64,000 nt of DNA, from NCBI GenBank assembly GCA_938075305.1, contig CALJGV010000025.1, positions 20,735 through 84,734 on the forward strand. The letters run 5' to 3'. Positions 9,265 through 17,732 of the stretch are shown in pieces (positions within the stretch are counted from its first letter, which is position 1; each line of letters starts with the position of its first letter). A program made the translations under genes and the position numbers. The notes under the pieces were generated by a model, which worked only from the letters and a program-made list of their open reading frames with translations, had not been told where the DNA came from and did no database searches. The stretch is from an uncultured bacterium (GTDB taxonomy: Bacteria; Planctomycetota; UBA1135; GCA-002686595).

Positions 9265-9738
9265 ATGGCGAGCCCCGACCCCAACGAAATCGAGGCCTGG
9301 CACGAGGCCGGGCACGCCGTGATCGCCCACCTGCTCGGTGGCCGCATCGTGAGCGTCTCGCTGGAGCCCGAGGAGGACGGCCTCGGCGGCCGCTCCGCCA
9401 TCCAGTGGGGCACCTCGGATGACGCCTCGGTCGCGAGCCTCTCGGGGCGTGTGGCCCTCGCGGGACCCATCGCGGAGGTCGAGCGGTTCGGTGGCCACGA
9501 CCTCGACGACGTCCATGTCCTCGCGGCGTGGGAGGCCGATTGGCGGGAGATCGAGCGCTGCGCTGCGGTCCTGGAGCGCAAGGCCGAGGGCCAGCGGCGC
9601 CTGGTCGAGGGCTGGGCTCGAGAGGTCCGGACCATGCTCCTCGACCCTGGCGTGGAGGAACTGGTGGCCCGGGTCGCGGACGCCCTCGACGCCCACGGTG
9701 AGCTGGACGAGACGCTCTTCGAGGACTGCCTGGGGTGA
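9265..9738 (+). CDS. Small FtsH-peptidase-like (M41-type) zinc protein without AAA domain
   Basis: A 157-residue protein built around a zinc-binding WHEAGHAVIAHLLGG motif (His13, Glu14, His17), as in the peptidase domain of FtsH. A following stretch, GPIAEVERFGGHDLDDVHVL, parallels the FtsH segment that supplies the third ligand; Asp79 is the best candidate. There is no AAA ATPase domain and no transmembrane segment, so it would be a free-standing soluble peptidase-like domain. Cellular target unknown. It is followed 30 bp later by a membrane site-2-type protease gene in the same direction. Confidence 0.78.
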   Translation: MASPDPNEIEAWHEAGHAVIAHLLGGRIVSVSLEPEEDGLGGRSAIQWGTSDDASVASLSGRVALAGPIAEVERFGGHDLDDVHVLAAWEADWREIERCAAVLERKAEGQRRLVEGWAREVRTMLLDPGVEELVARVADALDAHGELDETLFEDCLG

Positions 9739-9768
9739 GGCGCGGGGCGAGCGGTCTAGGATGCAGCC

Positions 9769-10461
9769 GTGCCCCCTGAGAAATACATCGTCGGAGCCGC
9801 GCTCGTCGCGATCCTGATCTTCGCCTTGGCCCTCCACGAGGCCGCCCACGCCGCCGTCGCCAACTGGTGTGGCGACGACACCGCGAAGCGCCTCGGCCGC
9901 GTGACGCTCAACCCGATCAAGAGCATCGACCCCGTGCTCACCATCCTGCTGCCGGGGATGCTCTTCTTCGTGCTCCCCGCGGTGCTGGACACCCCGCCGC
10001 TCATGTTCGGCGGCGCCAAGCCCGTGCCGGTCAACATGGGCCGGCTGCGGCACCCCTACCGGGACATGATGTGGGTGGCGCTCGCGGGCCCGGTGACGAA
10101 CCTGATCCTGGCCTTCCTGGCCATGGTCGCCCTCAAGAGCCTCCTGGTCGCTGGAGCCCTCGGGCCCCAGGACATAGGCGCGAAGATCCTGATGGGCGCG
10201 GTAATGTTCAACATCCTGCTGACCGTGTTCAACATGATCCCGATCCCCCCCCTGGACGGGTCGCGGGTCCTGACCTTCCTCCTGCCGGACCGCCTCCGGG
10301 TGCCGTTCAACGCCTTGACACCCCTGGGGATCCCGATCCTCTTCGCGCTGCTCTTCTTCGTGCCGGGCGGGCAGGATGCCTTGCTCGGCGGGATGGGCGC
10401 CCTCTACGATTGGCTCGCCGGCGCGGTCGAGGGGATCTTCAGCCTCCTCGGCGGAGGCTGA
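9769..10461 (+). CDS. Site-2 protease family (M50) membrane metalloprotease
   Basis: A 230-residue polytopic membrane protein of the M50 family, with a GTG start. The zinc motif HEAAH occupies residues 23-27 within the first membrane helix, and the second metal-binding element is IPPLDGSRV near residue 161, equivalent to the NPxPxLDG motif. About five hydrophobic segments are visible. Site-2 proteases cut membrane-embedded substrates such as anti-sigma factors, but this short form without a PDZ domain is widespread and mostly uncharacterised. It lies 4 bp before scpA and is probably cotranscribed with it. Confidence 0.9.
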   Translation: MPPEKYIVGAALVAILIFALALHEAAHAAVANWCGDDTAKRLGRVTLNPIKSIDPVLTILLPGMLFFVLPAVLDTPPLMFGGAKPVPVNMGRLRHPYRDMMWVALAGPVTNLILAFLAMVALKSLLVAGALGPQDIGAKILMGAVMFNILLTVFNMIPIPPLDGSRVLTFLLPDRLRVPFNALTPLGIPILFALLFFVPGGQDALLGGMGALYDWLAGAVEGIFSLLGGG

Positions 10462-10465
10462 TTCC

Positions 10466-11506
10466 ATGACGACCACCGAGATGACCGACCCGGCCCAAGA
10501 CGAGCCCGCCCCGGAGGGCCAGGCCCCGGCGCCGGACGCGGACGAGGGGCGCTCCCAGCGCACCGAGGACTTCACCGTCAAGCTCGAGGAGGTCTTCCAG
10601 GGGCCCCTCGACCTGCTCCTGCACCTCGTGAAGGAGCAGGAGGTGGAGATCCAGGACGTCCGCCTCGCCGACGTCGCCCAGTCCTACATGGACCATGTGC
10701 GCGCCCTCAAGGGCCTCGACATCGAGGTGGCGGGCGAGTTCCTCGTCATCGCCGCGACGCTCATGGCCATCAAGTCGCGCTCGCTGCTGCCCAGGGAGGA
10801 GATCGAGCTCGAGGATGACCTCGACCCACAGGACGAGCTGATCCAGCGCCTGATCGAGTACCGGCGCTTCAAAGGCGCCTCGGACGACCTCGAGGACCGC
10901 TTCCACCGCCGCACCCTCGAGCACGCCCGCGGGTACCGCCGCGAGGTCACCGACAACGAGCCCGAGCGCAGCTACGACCTCGGCGAGGTCACCTCCTGGG
11001 ACCTCCTGGCCACCTTCTCGCGCCTCATGCGCGAGACCCTCGCCGGCAGGCCCCACACCATCAAGGGGGACCCCCGGCCCCTGCGTTGGTACGTCCAGTC
11101 CATCGGCTCCGCCGTCCGCAGCCGCCCCGAGGGCGCTTCCCTGCGGGACCTCGTGGAGGCCATGGGCGACGTCCCCACGCGCGAGGGCCTCGTGGGCGCC
11201 TTCTGCGCGCTCCTCGAGCTGATGAAGATCGGCCTCGTCTCCGCCCACCAGGAGGACCAGGCGGAGGACATCACCCTCAAGTGGTCCGCCCCGGAGGACG
11301 GGGAGAGCGACCTGGACGAGCTGATCAAGGCCTCGCGCTTCATGGATGAGGACTCCGAAGAGCTGGACCAGGCCCTCGACTCCGCTGACGGTGACCCCGG
11401 CGGGTCCGAGGCCGACGCGGACGACCCCGCACCCGCCGAAGTGGATGCGTCCGCCGCGGAGCCGGAAGAGCGCCTCTCCACGGGCTCTCCGCCCTCCGGC
11501 GACTGA
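10466..11506 (+). CDS. scpA: Segregation and condensation protein A
   Basis: A 346-residue ScpA, the kleisin subunit that bridges SMC heads in the bacterial condensin. The core runs from EEVFQGPLDLLLHLVKEQEVE through AGEFLVIAATLMAIKSRSLLP to a C-terminal winged-helix region (REGLVGAFCALLELMKIGLV). Extra acidic extensions are present at both ends: about 30 residues before the core and about 65 after it, rich in Asp, Glu, Ser and Pro. The usual scpB neighbour is not in this window. The ATG lies 4 bp after the M50 protease stop. Confidence 0.93.
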   Translation: MTTTEMTDPAQDEPAPEGQAPAPDADEGRSQRTEDFTVKLEEVFQGPLDLLLHLVKEQEVEIQDVRLADVAQSYMDHVRALKGLDIEVAGEFLVIAATLMAIKSRSLLPREEIELEDDLDPQDELIQRLIEYRRFKGASDDLEDRFHRRTLEHARGYRREVTDNEPERSYDLGEVTSWDLLATFSRLMRETLAGRPHTIKGDPRPLRWYVQSIGSAVRSRPEGASLRDLVEAMGDVPTREGLVGAFCALLELMKIGLVSAHQEDQAEDITLKWSAPEDGESDLDELIKASRFMDEDSEELDQALDSADGDPGGSEADADDPAPAEVDASAAEPEERLSTGSPPSGD

Positions 11507-11644
11507 TAAGCTCCCGTCATCGCTCTGACCGCTCCGGCGCCCCTTGAGGCCGAGGCGCGGAGCGACGATTCTCTCCTGCGCCAAGGCGCAGCCGAAACGA
11601 ACCGTAGATCGCGAGGGTCACCCTCGCACGCCCCACACCACAAG
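11507..11644. other. Intergenic leader with inverted repeats before trxA
   Basis: This 138-bp gap contains no gene. It holds CTGCGCC-AA-GGCGCAG at 11576-11591 and a 17-nt near-perfect palindrome at 11611-11627 (GCGAGGGT/ACCCTCGC). The first may terminate scpA transcripts and the second could be an operator or leader hairpin for thioredoxin. No T-tract follows either, so these roles are guesses. Confidence 0.4.
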
Positions 11645-11968
11645 ATGAGCAGCCTCACCGAAACCTCCGACGCCAGCTGGGACACCGACGTCCTCGGCTC
11701 CGATCAGCCCGTCCTCGTCGACTTCTGGGCCCCCTGGTGCGGGCCCTGCAAGGCCATGCTCCCCTACGTTGAGAAGCTTGCCGAGGAGTACGCCGGGAAG
11801 ATCAAGGTCGTGAAGCTCAACACCCAGGACAACATGGAGACGGCCTCGAAGTACGGCATCACCTCCATCCCGACCTTCGTCGTCGTCAAGGGCGGCGAGG
11901 TGCAGGAGCAGGTGATCGGTGCGCTCAAGTACGACGGCCTGAAGGGCCTCGTCGACCCGCACGTCTGA
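11645..11968 (+). CDS. trxA: Thioredoxin
   Basis: A 107-residue classical thioredoxin, the usual family length. The redox motif WAPWCGPCK is at about residues 30-38, and the cis-proline region is present as GITSIPTFVVVKGGE. It reduces disulfides in cytoplasmic proteins using electrons from thioredoxin reductase, which is not in this window. The gene sits alone between scpA and fmt with its own 138-bp upstream region, so independent transcription is likely. Confidence 0.95.
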   Translation: MSSLTETSDASWDTDVLGSDQPVLVDFWAPWCGPCKAMLPYVEKLAEEYAGKIKVVKLNTQDNMETASKYGITSIPTFVVVKGGEVQEQVIGALKYDGLKGLVDPHV

Positions 11969-12005
11969 TGGGCCCGCGGCGCTCCGCGTCGCCCCCCGAC
12001 CGACC

Positions 12006-12944
12006 ATGCGCGTCGTCTTCCTTGGATCGCCGCCCTTCGCGACGCCGATTCTCCGCCGGCTCCTCGAGAGCCGCCACGAGGTCCTCGGCCTCGTCACGCC
12101 CCCCGATCGCCCCCGCGGTCGGGGGCGCGGCGTTTCTCGGTCCGAGCTGGCGACGCTCGCCGACGACGCCGGCCTGCCCGTCCTCCAGCCCGCCTCCACC
12201 AAGGACCCCGAGTTCGTGGCCGCGCTCGCGGGCCTGGGCGCCGACGCCCTGATGGTGGCCAGCTACGGAGAGATCCTCCGGTCGGAGATCCTCGACCTGT
12301 GCCCCCACGGCGCCCTCAACGTCCACGGCTCCCTCCTCCCGCGCTGGCGCGGAGCCTCGCCAATCCAGCGCGCCGTCGCCGCGGGCGACGCGCAGACAGG
12401 CGTCTCCATCCAGCGCATGGTGCTCGCCCTGGACGCGGGTGACGTGCTGCTCTCTCGCGCCACCCCCATCGGCGCCACCGAGACCTCCGCGGACCTGTTC
12501 GCCCGCCTCGCGGACCTGGGCGCAGCCGCCGCCGTGGAGGCCCTCGACCAGATCGAGGACGGCGACGCCCGGTACGAGCCCCAGGACACCGAGCTCGTCA
12601 CCCTGGCCCCCAAGCTGACCAAGGACGACGGGCGCATCGACTTCGACCGCGACCCCGGGTCCGTCGCCCGACACGTCCGCGCCATGACCACCTGGCCCGG
12701 CGCCCGGACCCGCCTCCCCGACGGGCGCGACCTCGTGGTCCTCGAGGCGCTCCCGGTGGAGCCCGCCGGGGCCACGCCTGCAGATGGACCCGCCGGGACG
12801 GTCCTCGCCGGCCCTGGCCTCGTGGTCCAGGCACGCGGAGGCGGTGTGCGCCTGCGGCGGCTCAAGCCCGCGGGGAAGGGCGCCATGGACGATGACGCGT
12901 TCCTCAACGGCGCGCGCCTCGAGCCAGGCGAGCGCCTCGGCTAG
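12006..12944 (+). CDS. fmt: Methionyl-tRNA formyltransferase
   Basis: A 312-residue Fmt, which formylates initiator Met-tRNA using 10-formyl-tetrahydrofolate. The N-terminal formyltransferase domain starts MRVVFLGSPPFATPILRRLL. The catalytic region is visible as NVHGSLLPRWRGASPIQ, with the Asn and His, and LALDAGDVLL, with the Asp. The smaller C-terminal OB-like domain begins near LTKDDGRIDF. Length and motifs are normal. The usual def neighbour is absent here; fmt follows thioredoxin by 37 bp. A strong bidirectional hairpin follows the stop. Confidence 0.96.
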   Translation: MRVVFLGSPPFATPILRRLLESRHEVLGLVTPPDRPRGRGRGVSRSELATLADDAGLPVLQPASTKDPEFVAALAGLGADALMVASYGEILRSEILDLCPHGALNVHGSLLPRWRGASPIQRAVAAGDAQTGVSIQRMVLALDAGDVLLSRATPIGATETSADLFARLADLGAAAAVEALDQIEDGDARYEPQDTELVTLAPKLTKDDGRIDFDRDPGSVARHVRAMTTWPGARTRLPDGRDLVVLEALPVEPAGATPADGPAGTVLAGPGLVVQARGGGVRLRRLKPAGKGAMDDDAFLNGARLEPGERLG

Positions 12945-12955
12945 CGCCCCTCAAC

Positions 12956-12998
12956 GGGCAGCGCCCCGCACCAGCCGGGCCGGTGCGGGGCGCTGCCC
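12956..12998. terminator. Bidirectional hairpin between convergent genes
   Basis: A perfect 17-bp stem (GGGCAGCGCCCCGCACC at 12956-12972 pairing with 12982-12998) and a 9-nt loop lie between the convergent fmt and the secreted-protein gene. A second GGGGCC/GGCCCC hairpin lies at 13003-13019. No T-tract follows on either strand, as is common in very GC-rich genomes. Confidence 0.75.
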
Positions 12999-13033
12999 CA
13001 AGGGGGCCCAGTGGGCCCCTCAGCTTCGATGGA

Positions 13034-14329
13034 TCACTGGAACGTGACCGAGAGCCCGTCCGTGAAGTTGCTCGTCGCCGAGCCGCCGATGGCGTCCCGG
13101 TACCAGGCCTGGAAGTTCCAGGTGTCCCCCGCGACGGCCGTCACGAAGCCCGTGGGCTGGGGGATCTGGGTCAGGTTGAGCGCGAGGCTGATCTGGCCGA
13201 TGGCGTTGGCCTGCTGGATCTGCCCCGGGCCGACGTAGCGACCGATGGAGCCCGACAGGCACAGGTTGCCCTGGCTCCCGCCCGGGTTCGCCGCGAAGCC
13301 CTGCGCAGTGCTCGCAAGGTAGAACGCGAAGGAGTTCGCCGGGAGGTTGGCGGTGCTGAGGGTCAGGTTGTTGTCCAGCGCCACGTCGGAGCCGGCGGCG
13401 GTGGTGTTGGCGATCGCACCCGTGGAGTTCGTGTTGGCCGCGCAGTACGAGGTACCGACGCCTCCGCCGCCTCCGCCGCTGCAGCCCGAGCCGCCGATCA
13501 CCATCGAGTAGAAGTTGCAGTCGAAGTCCGGGTCGCTGATCCAGAGCTCGACGCGCAGGACGACGTTGAGGGGGGCGGTACCCGCCGAGTTGTCGATCAG
13601 CAGGTTCTCGTCGTCGGTGGCCGAGCCGCCGACCCCGAGGCTCACGCCGCCGCAGCCGTCGAACGCGAAGATGTCAACGTCGCCGACCGCGGTGGAGAAG
13701 AGCACGTCGATGGACATGGTGCCCCCGGCGTCCACGCAGAAGCTGTACCAGTCCGGGTCCAACTTGGAGCACCAAAGGTTGCTGTACGTTCCGTCAGGCA
13801 GCGCCACCGCGGACGCGCAGTCGTCGTTGTCCTCGAGCTGGTCGTCCTGGGCCGGGTCGCAGGGGTCTGCGCTGATCACGAACTGACCGGGGCCGTTGTT
13901 GCCTGCCCCCACCTGTCGGGACCCAACCCGCATGAGGTAGGACTGACCCTGGACGGCCGAGAAGGCGAGGCGCGAGAGCCCGTTGGCCCCGCAGTTCGCC
14001 GCGGCGCAGTCGATGAGGGTCAGCGAGCCACAGGACGAGTTCGCCGTGTAGACCGCGATCCGCGTCTCGAAGTTGGTGTTGGTGCCGCAGGTCTCGAAGC
14101 GAACGAAGTTCGTCGAGGGGGCCGTCCACTCGTACCAGAGGTCCTTGCGGACCGGGAGTCCATTGCAGTCGTTGACGCCGCTGGCGGTTGCCGACGAGTT
14201 GTCGAAGGAGAACGTGTTGTATCCGGCGATCGGGGTCGCGCCGCTGCAGTCGTCGTTCGACTGGGCGCTGGCGAGGCCGGGGGCGATGAAGAGGAGGCTG
14301 GCTCCAATGAAGAGGGACTTCGCGTTCAT
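13034..14329 (-). CDS. Secreted PPC-like protein with shared C-terminal domain
   Basis: A 431-residue exported protein. A signal peptide is clear (MNAKSLFIGASLLFIAPGLASA). Two regions resemble pre-peptidase C-terminal (PPC) beta-domains: one with DLWYEWTAP and IAVYTANSSCGSLTLIDC (residues about 55-160) and another with PDWYSFCVDAGGTMSIDV (about 180-270). A poly-Gly/Ser/Cys linker precedes a final ~140-residue domain ending TSNFTDGLSVTFQ. This last domain is clearly homologous to the C-terminus of the 702-residue protein at 35.7 kb. No enzymatic motif is visible; surface display or adhesion is a guess. Confidence 0.85.
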   Translation of the reverse strand: MNAKSLFIGASLLFIAPGLASAQSNDDCSGATPIAGYNTFSFDNSSATASGVNDCNGLPVRKDLWYEWTAPSTNFVRFETCGTNTNFETRIAVYTANSSCGSLTLIDCAAANCGANGLSRLAFSAVQGQSYLMRVGSRQVGAGNNGPGQFVISADPCDPAQDDQLEDNDDCASAVALPDGTYSNLWCSKLDPDWYSFCVDAGGTMSIDVLFSTAVGDVDIFAFDGCGGVSLGVGGSATDDENLLIDNSAGTAPLNVVLRVELWISDPDFDCNFYSMVIGGSGCSGGGGGGVGTSYCAANTNSTGAIANTTAAGSDVALDNNLTLSTANLPANSFAFYLASTAQGFAANPGGSQGNLCLSGSIGRYVGPGQIQQANAIGQISLALNLTQIPQPTGFVTAVAGDTWNFQAWYRDAIGGSATSNFTDGLSVTFQ

Positions 14330-14462
14330 GGTGGTGGGAGGCTTGAGGGATTGGGGGGCGCCGCTCGCCAGATGAGGGAAAGGCAGGTGAGCCGCGGGCG
14401 CCGAGTTGTTCGGATCACCCCATCATGACAGGACTTTGTGATCTTGCCGGTGATTCGCCGCC

Positions 14463-14496
14463 CGCGCCCCGCCCCGGTTCGCGCAACGGGGGCGCG
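14463..14496 (-). terminator. Candidate terminator after the MFS gene
   Basis: An 8-bp CGCGCCCC/GGGGCGCG stem with an 18-nt loop lies just past the stop of the MFS gene on the minus strand. No U-tract follows. The rest of the 173-bp gap shows no gene; it is the upstream region of the secreted protein at 13034. Confidence 0.4.
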
Positions 14497-14502
14497 CGGA
14501 CC

Positions 14503-15720
14503 TCACCCCCCTCCCTGCGGGCGTCGGATCAGCCCGCTGAGCATCCCCAGCGCAACAGCCAGCAGTCCCATCATGAGAAGCGGCGCGCCGAAGGTGCCCG
14601 TGCGCTCCATCGCCTCGGCGGTCGCCCAGGGCGCCACCGCCGAGCCCGCCACCGCTGCGGTCCCCGCCGCGCCCCGGATCGCCCCGTGGTGCCGACGACC
14701 GAAGAAGCGCGCGAGGGTCGGCCCGTGGGTCGCCGCGCCCAGGCCCTGGGCGACCCCGAGGGTCCCCATCGCCATGTGGGACCCAAGGGCGCCGGTCCAG
14801 ACCTCGAGCAGGGTGGCGCCGAGTCCGAGTAGGACCATCGAGGCCCCAAGGAGGGGCGCCGGCCGAAGCCGGTCCGCGAGCACTCCGCCCACAAGCGTCG
14901 CGGCGAGCCCCGCCCCCGCGTAGGTCATGTACGTCCGGGCAGCCTCCGCAGCGTTGGCGCCCGACTCCGCGAGGATGGGGAGCAGGTGAAAGTGCACCGC
15001 CGTGACGATCGCCGCCTGGGCCGCGACGAGGGCGATGAGCACCCAGAAGGCAACGGTCCTGCGCGCAGCCGCGAGGTCGAAGGAGTGCGACCACGCCTCG
15101 CCCTCCCCCTCCCCCTCCCCACCTGCCCCGGGGTGAGGGTCCCGGTCGATGAGAAAGATCGACGCGATGAGGCCGAGGAGCGCGGCCGAGGCCGTCAGCG
15201 CCACCGCCGCGAACCGCCACCCGTGGCTCGCGATGAGCGCGACCGACAGCTGGGGCACCGTGGCGATGGCCAGGGCCACCGTGCCGCCGCGGAGCCCCTC
15301 CATGCGCCCCAGCGTGGCGTCAAAGCGCAAGGCCAGGGCGTGGCTGGACGCGAGGGATATCGCCCCCTGTCCGGTCAGACGGAGGAGGAAGAAGGCCAGC
15401 GTGAGAGAGGTGAAGCCGCCCGCCGACTGGAACACGAGCCCCGCCCCCGCCAGGCCCGCGGATGCGACGCCGATCATCCGCCGCGGGCCGATCCGGTCCG
15501 CCACGCGGCCCACTCCCGTCAGGCAGACGGCGGAGGCGAGGGTGCCGATCAGGTACGCGAGGCCGAGGCGCTCGAGGGTGAGGTCTAGCGACCCGGAGAG
15601 CGCACCGCTGAAGGTCGAGATGACGAACGTCTGTCCCGGCGCGGTGATGAACATCGCGATCAGGCAGCCCACCACCACGGCCGCACCCGGCCGGCCGGCC
15701 CCCGCTCCGGTGGTCCCCAT
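14503..15720 (-). CDS. MFS transporter
   Basis: A 405-residue polytopic membrane protein with about 12 hydrophobic segments and a charged central loop (DRDPHPGAGGEGEGEGEAW) between the two six-helix halves, the standard major facilitator layout. The loop between helices 2 and 3 contains GRVADRIGPRRMIGV, the MFS motif A region. The substrate cannot be inferred. The ATG at 15720 was chosen because it opens directly onto the first helix; the longer frame would overlap the divergent rsmB start. The two genes share a 94-bp divergent promoter region. Confidence 0.88.
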   Translation of the reverse strand: MGTTGAGAGRPGAAVVVGCLIAMFITAPGQTFVISTFSGALSGSLDLTLERLGLAYLIGTLASAVCLTGVGRVADRIGPRRMIGVASAGLAGAGLVFQSAGGFTSLTLAFFLLRLTGQGAISLASSHALALRFDATLGRMEGLRGGTVALAIATVPQLSVALIASHGWRFAAVALTASAALLGLIASIFLIDRDPHPGAGGEGEGEGEAWSHSFDLAAARRTVAFWVLIALVAAQAAIVTAVHFHLLPILAESGANAAEAARTYMTYAGAGLAATLVGGVLADRLRPAPLLGASMVLLGLGATLLEVWTGALGSHMAMGTLGVAQGLGAATHGPTLARFFGRRHHGAIRGAAGTAAVAGSAVAPWATAEAMERTGTFGAPLLMMGLLAVALGMLSGLIRRPQGGG

Positions 15721-15814
15721 GGGCGCAGTCTCTCCACAGGACTCTCCACGGGGTGTGGAAAGCGGGAGCTTTGTCGCGAAGGCACGAAGGCCGCGGGCGG
15801 GTAGGATCCGCCCG

Positions 15815-17161
15815 ATGCCCCGCGAGACCGCCTTCCTCTGCCTGCGAAGCGGGTCCACCACGCCCCTGCGAGAGGTCGACCGTTACGCTGCCCAGCGCGG
15901 CCTTGATGAGCGAGATACGGGCCTCGCGCGTCGGCTCGTGGGGACCGAGATCCGCCGACGGGGGACCCTGCGCGCGGTGCTCGCCGCCTTCGCCCACGCC
16001 AAGCCGAAGGCCGACCTCGCGACGCTCCTGCGCCTCGGGATCACTCAGCTGCTCTTCCTCGACCGCGTCCCGGACCACGCCGCCATCTCGGAGACCGTCC
16101 GGTGCGTCACCGACCACCTGGGCCTGGGCAAGGGCCGCACCGCGAACGCCGTGTTGCGCAGCGTCCAGCGGTCGATTCGCCCGGGGGCCAGCGGAGACCC
16201 GACCCGCGACGTGGTCGGGCGCGACCTGCGCTTCGAGTTCCCCGTGTTCCGTGACCCCGAGGTACACCCCCACCTCTGGGCGGAGGACGCCCTCTCGATG
16301 CCCAGCGCGCTCCACAAGCGGTGGACCCAGAGGATGGGGCGCGAGGAGGCGGACCGCCTCGCACGCCTCGCCCTCGAGGAGCCGCCCCTCTCCCTGCGCA
16401 TCCGATCCGAGCGGCCGCGGGACGAGGTGCGCGCCGAGCTCCAGGGCGCCGGCGCACCCTCGGTCGAGGGCGAGCACCCCCGCTTCCTGCTCGTGGCGCC
16501 CGAGGACGCCGCAGCGGCCCTCGCCTCCCCCCTCTTCCACCACGGCGAGATCACCGTGCAGGGCGAACACGCCTTCCTCGCGGCCCTTGTGCTAGGCGAC
16601 GTGAAGGGCCGCCGTGTCCTCGACCTCTGCGCCGCGCCGGGGGGGAAAACCGCCGCGCTCCTGGAGGGCGAGCCCGACCACCTCGTCGCCTGTGACCTCT
16701 CCCCGCGGCGCCTTCAGCGCATCCTCACCGGCTTCCAGCGCCTGGGCCTCACCGCGCCGGGCCTGCTCGCCATGAACGGAGCCGACGCCCTGAGTCCTGA
16801 CGCTCGGTTCGACGCGGTGCTCGTGGACGCCCCCTGCAGCAACACGGGCGTCCTCGCGCAGCGGCCCGGTGCCCGGTGGCGCCATGGGCCCCAGGGGCAG
16901 AAGGAGCTCGTCGACCTCCAGCGCGCCCTCCTCCGCGCCGCCGCTGCGCATGTGGAGCCCGGCGGCGCACTCGTGCACTCCACCTGCAGCCTGGAGAACG
17001 AGGAGAACGAGCAGCAGGTCCGCGGCTTCCTCCGCGATCACCCCGAATGGGCGCTCGAGAAGGAGCAGCGGTCCGCGCCGCGCTCCTTGGACAGCGGCGG
17101 TCCGGCGGACGGTGGGTATGCCGCGCGTCTCCGGGCCCCCAACGCCAGCGCCGCTCGCTAA
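15815..17161 (+). CDS. rsmB: 16S rRNA (cytosine-C5)-methyltransferase, RsmB type
   Basis: A 448-residue protein with the RsmB architecture: an N-terminal NusB-like RNA-binding domain (residues about 1-135, REVDRYAAQRGLDERD to LRSVQRS) and a C-terminal SAM-dependent methyltransferase. The SAM-binding motif is VLDLCAAPGGKTAALL near residue 268. The two characteristic cysteines are in VDAPCSNTGVL (about 339) and HSTCSLENEENE (about 390). RsmB methylates C967 of 16S rRNA in E. coli. The fmt-rsmB pair common in other bacteria is separated here by the secreted protein and the MFS gene. Confidence 0.93.
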   Translation: MPRETAFLCLRSGSTTPLREVDRYAAQRGLDERDTGLARRLVGTEIRRRGTLRAVLAAFAHAKPKADLATLLRLGITQLLFLDRVPDHAAISETVRCVTDHLGLGKGRTANAVLRSVQRSIRPGASGDPTRDVVGRDLRFEFPVFRDPEVHPHLWAEDALSMPSALHKRWTQRMGREEADRLARLALEEPPLSLRIRSERPRDEVRAELQGAGAPSVEGEHPRFLLVAPEDAAAALASPLFHHGEITVQGEHAFLAALVLGDVKGRRVLDLCAAPGGKTAALLEGEPDHLVACDLSPRRLQRILTGFQRLGLTAPGLLAMNGADALSPDARFDAVLVDAPCSNTGVLAQRPGARWRHGPQGQKELVDLQRALLRAAAAHVEPGGALVHSTCSLENEENEQQVRGFLRDHPEWALEKEQRSAPRSLDSGGPADGGYAARLRAPNASAAR

Positions 17162-17171
17162 GCTCGCCCCC

Positions 17172-17732
17172 ATGGCTCGTCGCACGGAGAAGGTCTCGCA
17201 GAGGCCCCAACAGGGAATCAACCTCGCCCCCGTCCTGTTCCTGACCGTGGGGATCATCGTCGCCGCCTTCGCCGTGGCCGTGGCCTCCAACAAGAACAAG
17301 AAGGGGGGCTCGTCGCCGTCGGCTCCCGCCGCAGCCCCGTCGTCTGCGCCCGCGCCCGCATCGAGCGCGCCGAACCCCTTCTCGGACATCGACAACAGCC
17401 CCTCGGGGACCGCCGGGACCCGGAAGACCCTCAGCGACCTCGCCCCGGCGGGCCTCCTGGAGAACCCCACCTTCCTGGCGGCGCGGGCCATCGCAGACCA
17501 GGGCGTTCAGCTCGCGAACGAGGCCCAAGAGGCCCGCGAGGCCGGCGACGAGGCGACCTTCCAGCAGAAGGGCGCCGTGGCCAAGGCCAAGCTCGACACG
17601 GCGTTCGAGCGCATCGCGGACTGGCTCCTCGAGATCCAGGACCTCTACCCCAACGACCGGCAGGTCGCGAAGGTCGAGCGTGAGGTCCAGCGCTGGGACC
17701 GGGCGCGGAAGAAGGTGCGCGTCGTCCGTTGA
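17172..17732 (+). CDS. Single-pass membrane protein of unknown function
   Basis: A 186-residue protein with one hydrophobic segment (NLAPVLFLTVGIIVAAFAVAVA, about residues 17-38). A low-complexity Ser/Ala/Pro linker (about 45-65) and a helical, charged C-terminal domain (about 85-186, EAQEAREAGDEATFQQKGAVAK) follow, likely a helical hairpin or coiled coil. No family was recognised. It begins 10 bp after rsmB and its stop overlaps the next start by TTGA, so rsmB, this gene and the dehydrogenase probably form one transcript. Confidence 0.75.
   Translation: MARRTEKVSQRPQQGINLAPVLFLTVGIIVAAFAVAVASNKNKKGGSSPSAPAAAPSSAPAPASSAPNPFSDIDNSPSGTAGTRKTLSDLAPAGLLENPTFLAARAIADQGVQLANEAQEAREAGDEATFQQKGAVAKAKLDTAFERIADWLLEIQDLYPNDRQVAKVEREVQRWDRARKKVRVVR

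Noticed and set aside
8743..10581. 612-residue minus-strand ORF
   Set aside because: Covers the DUF2459 gene out of frame and is antisense to two zinc-peptidase genes with intact motifs.
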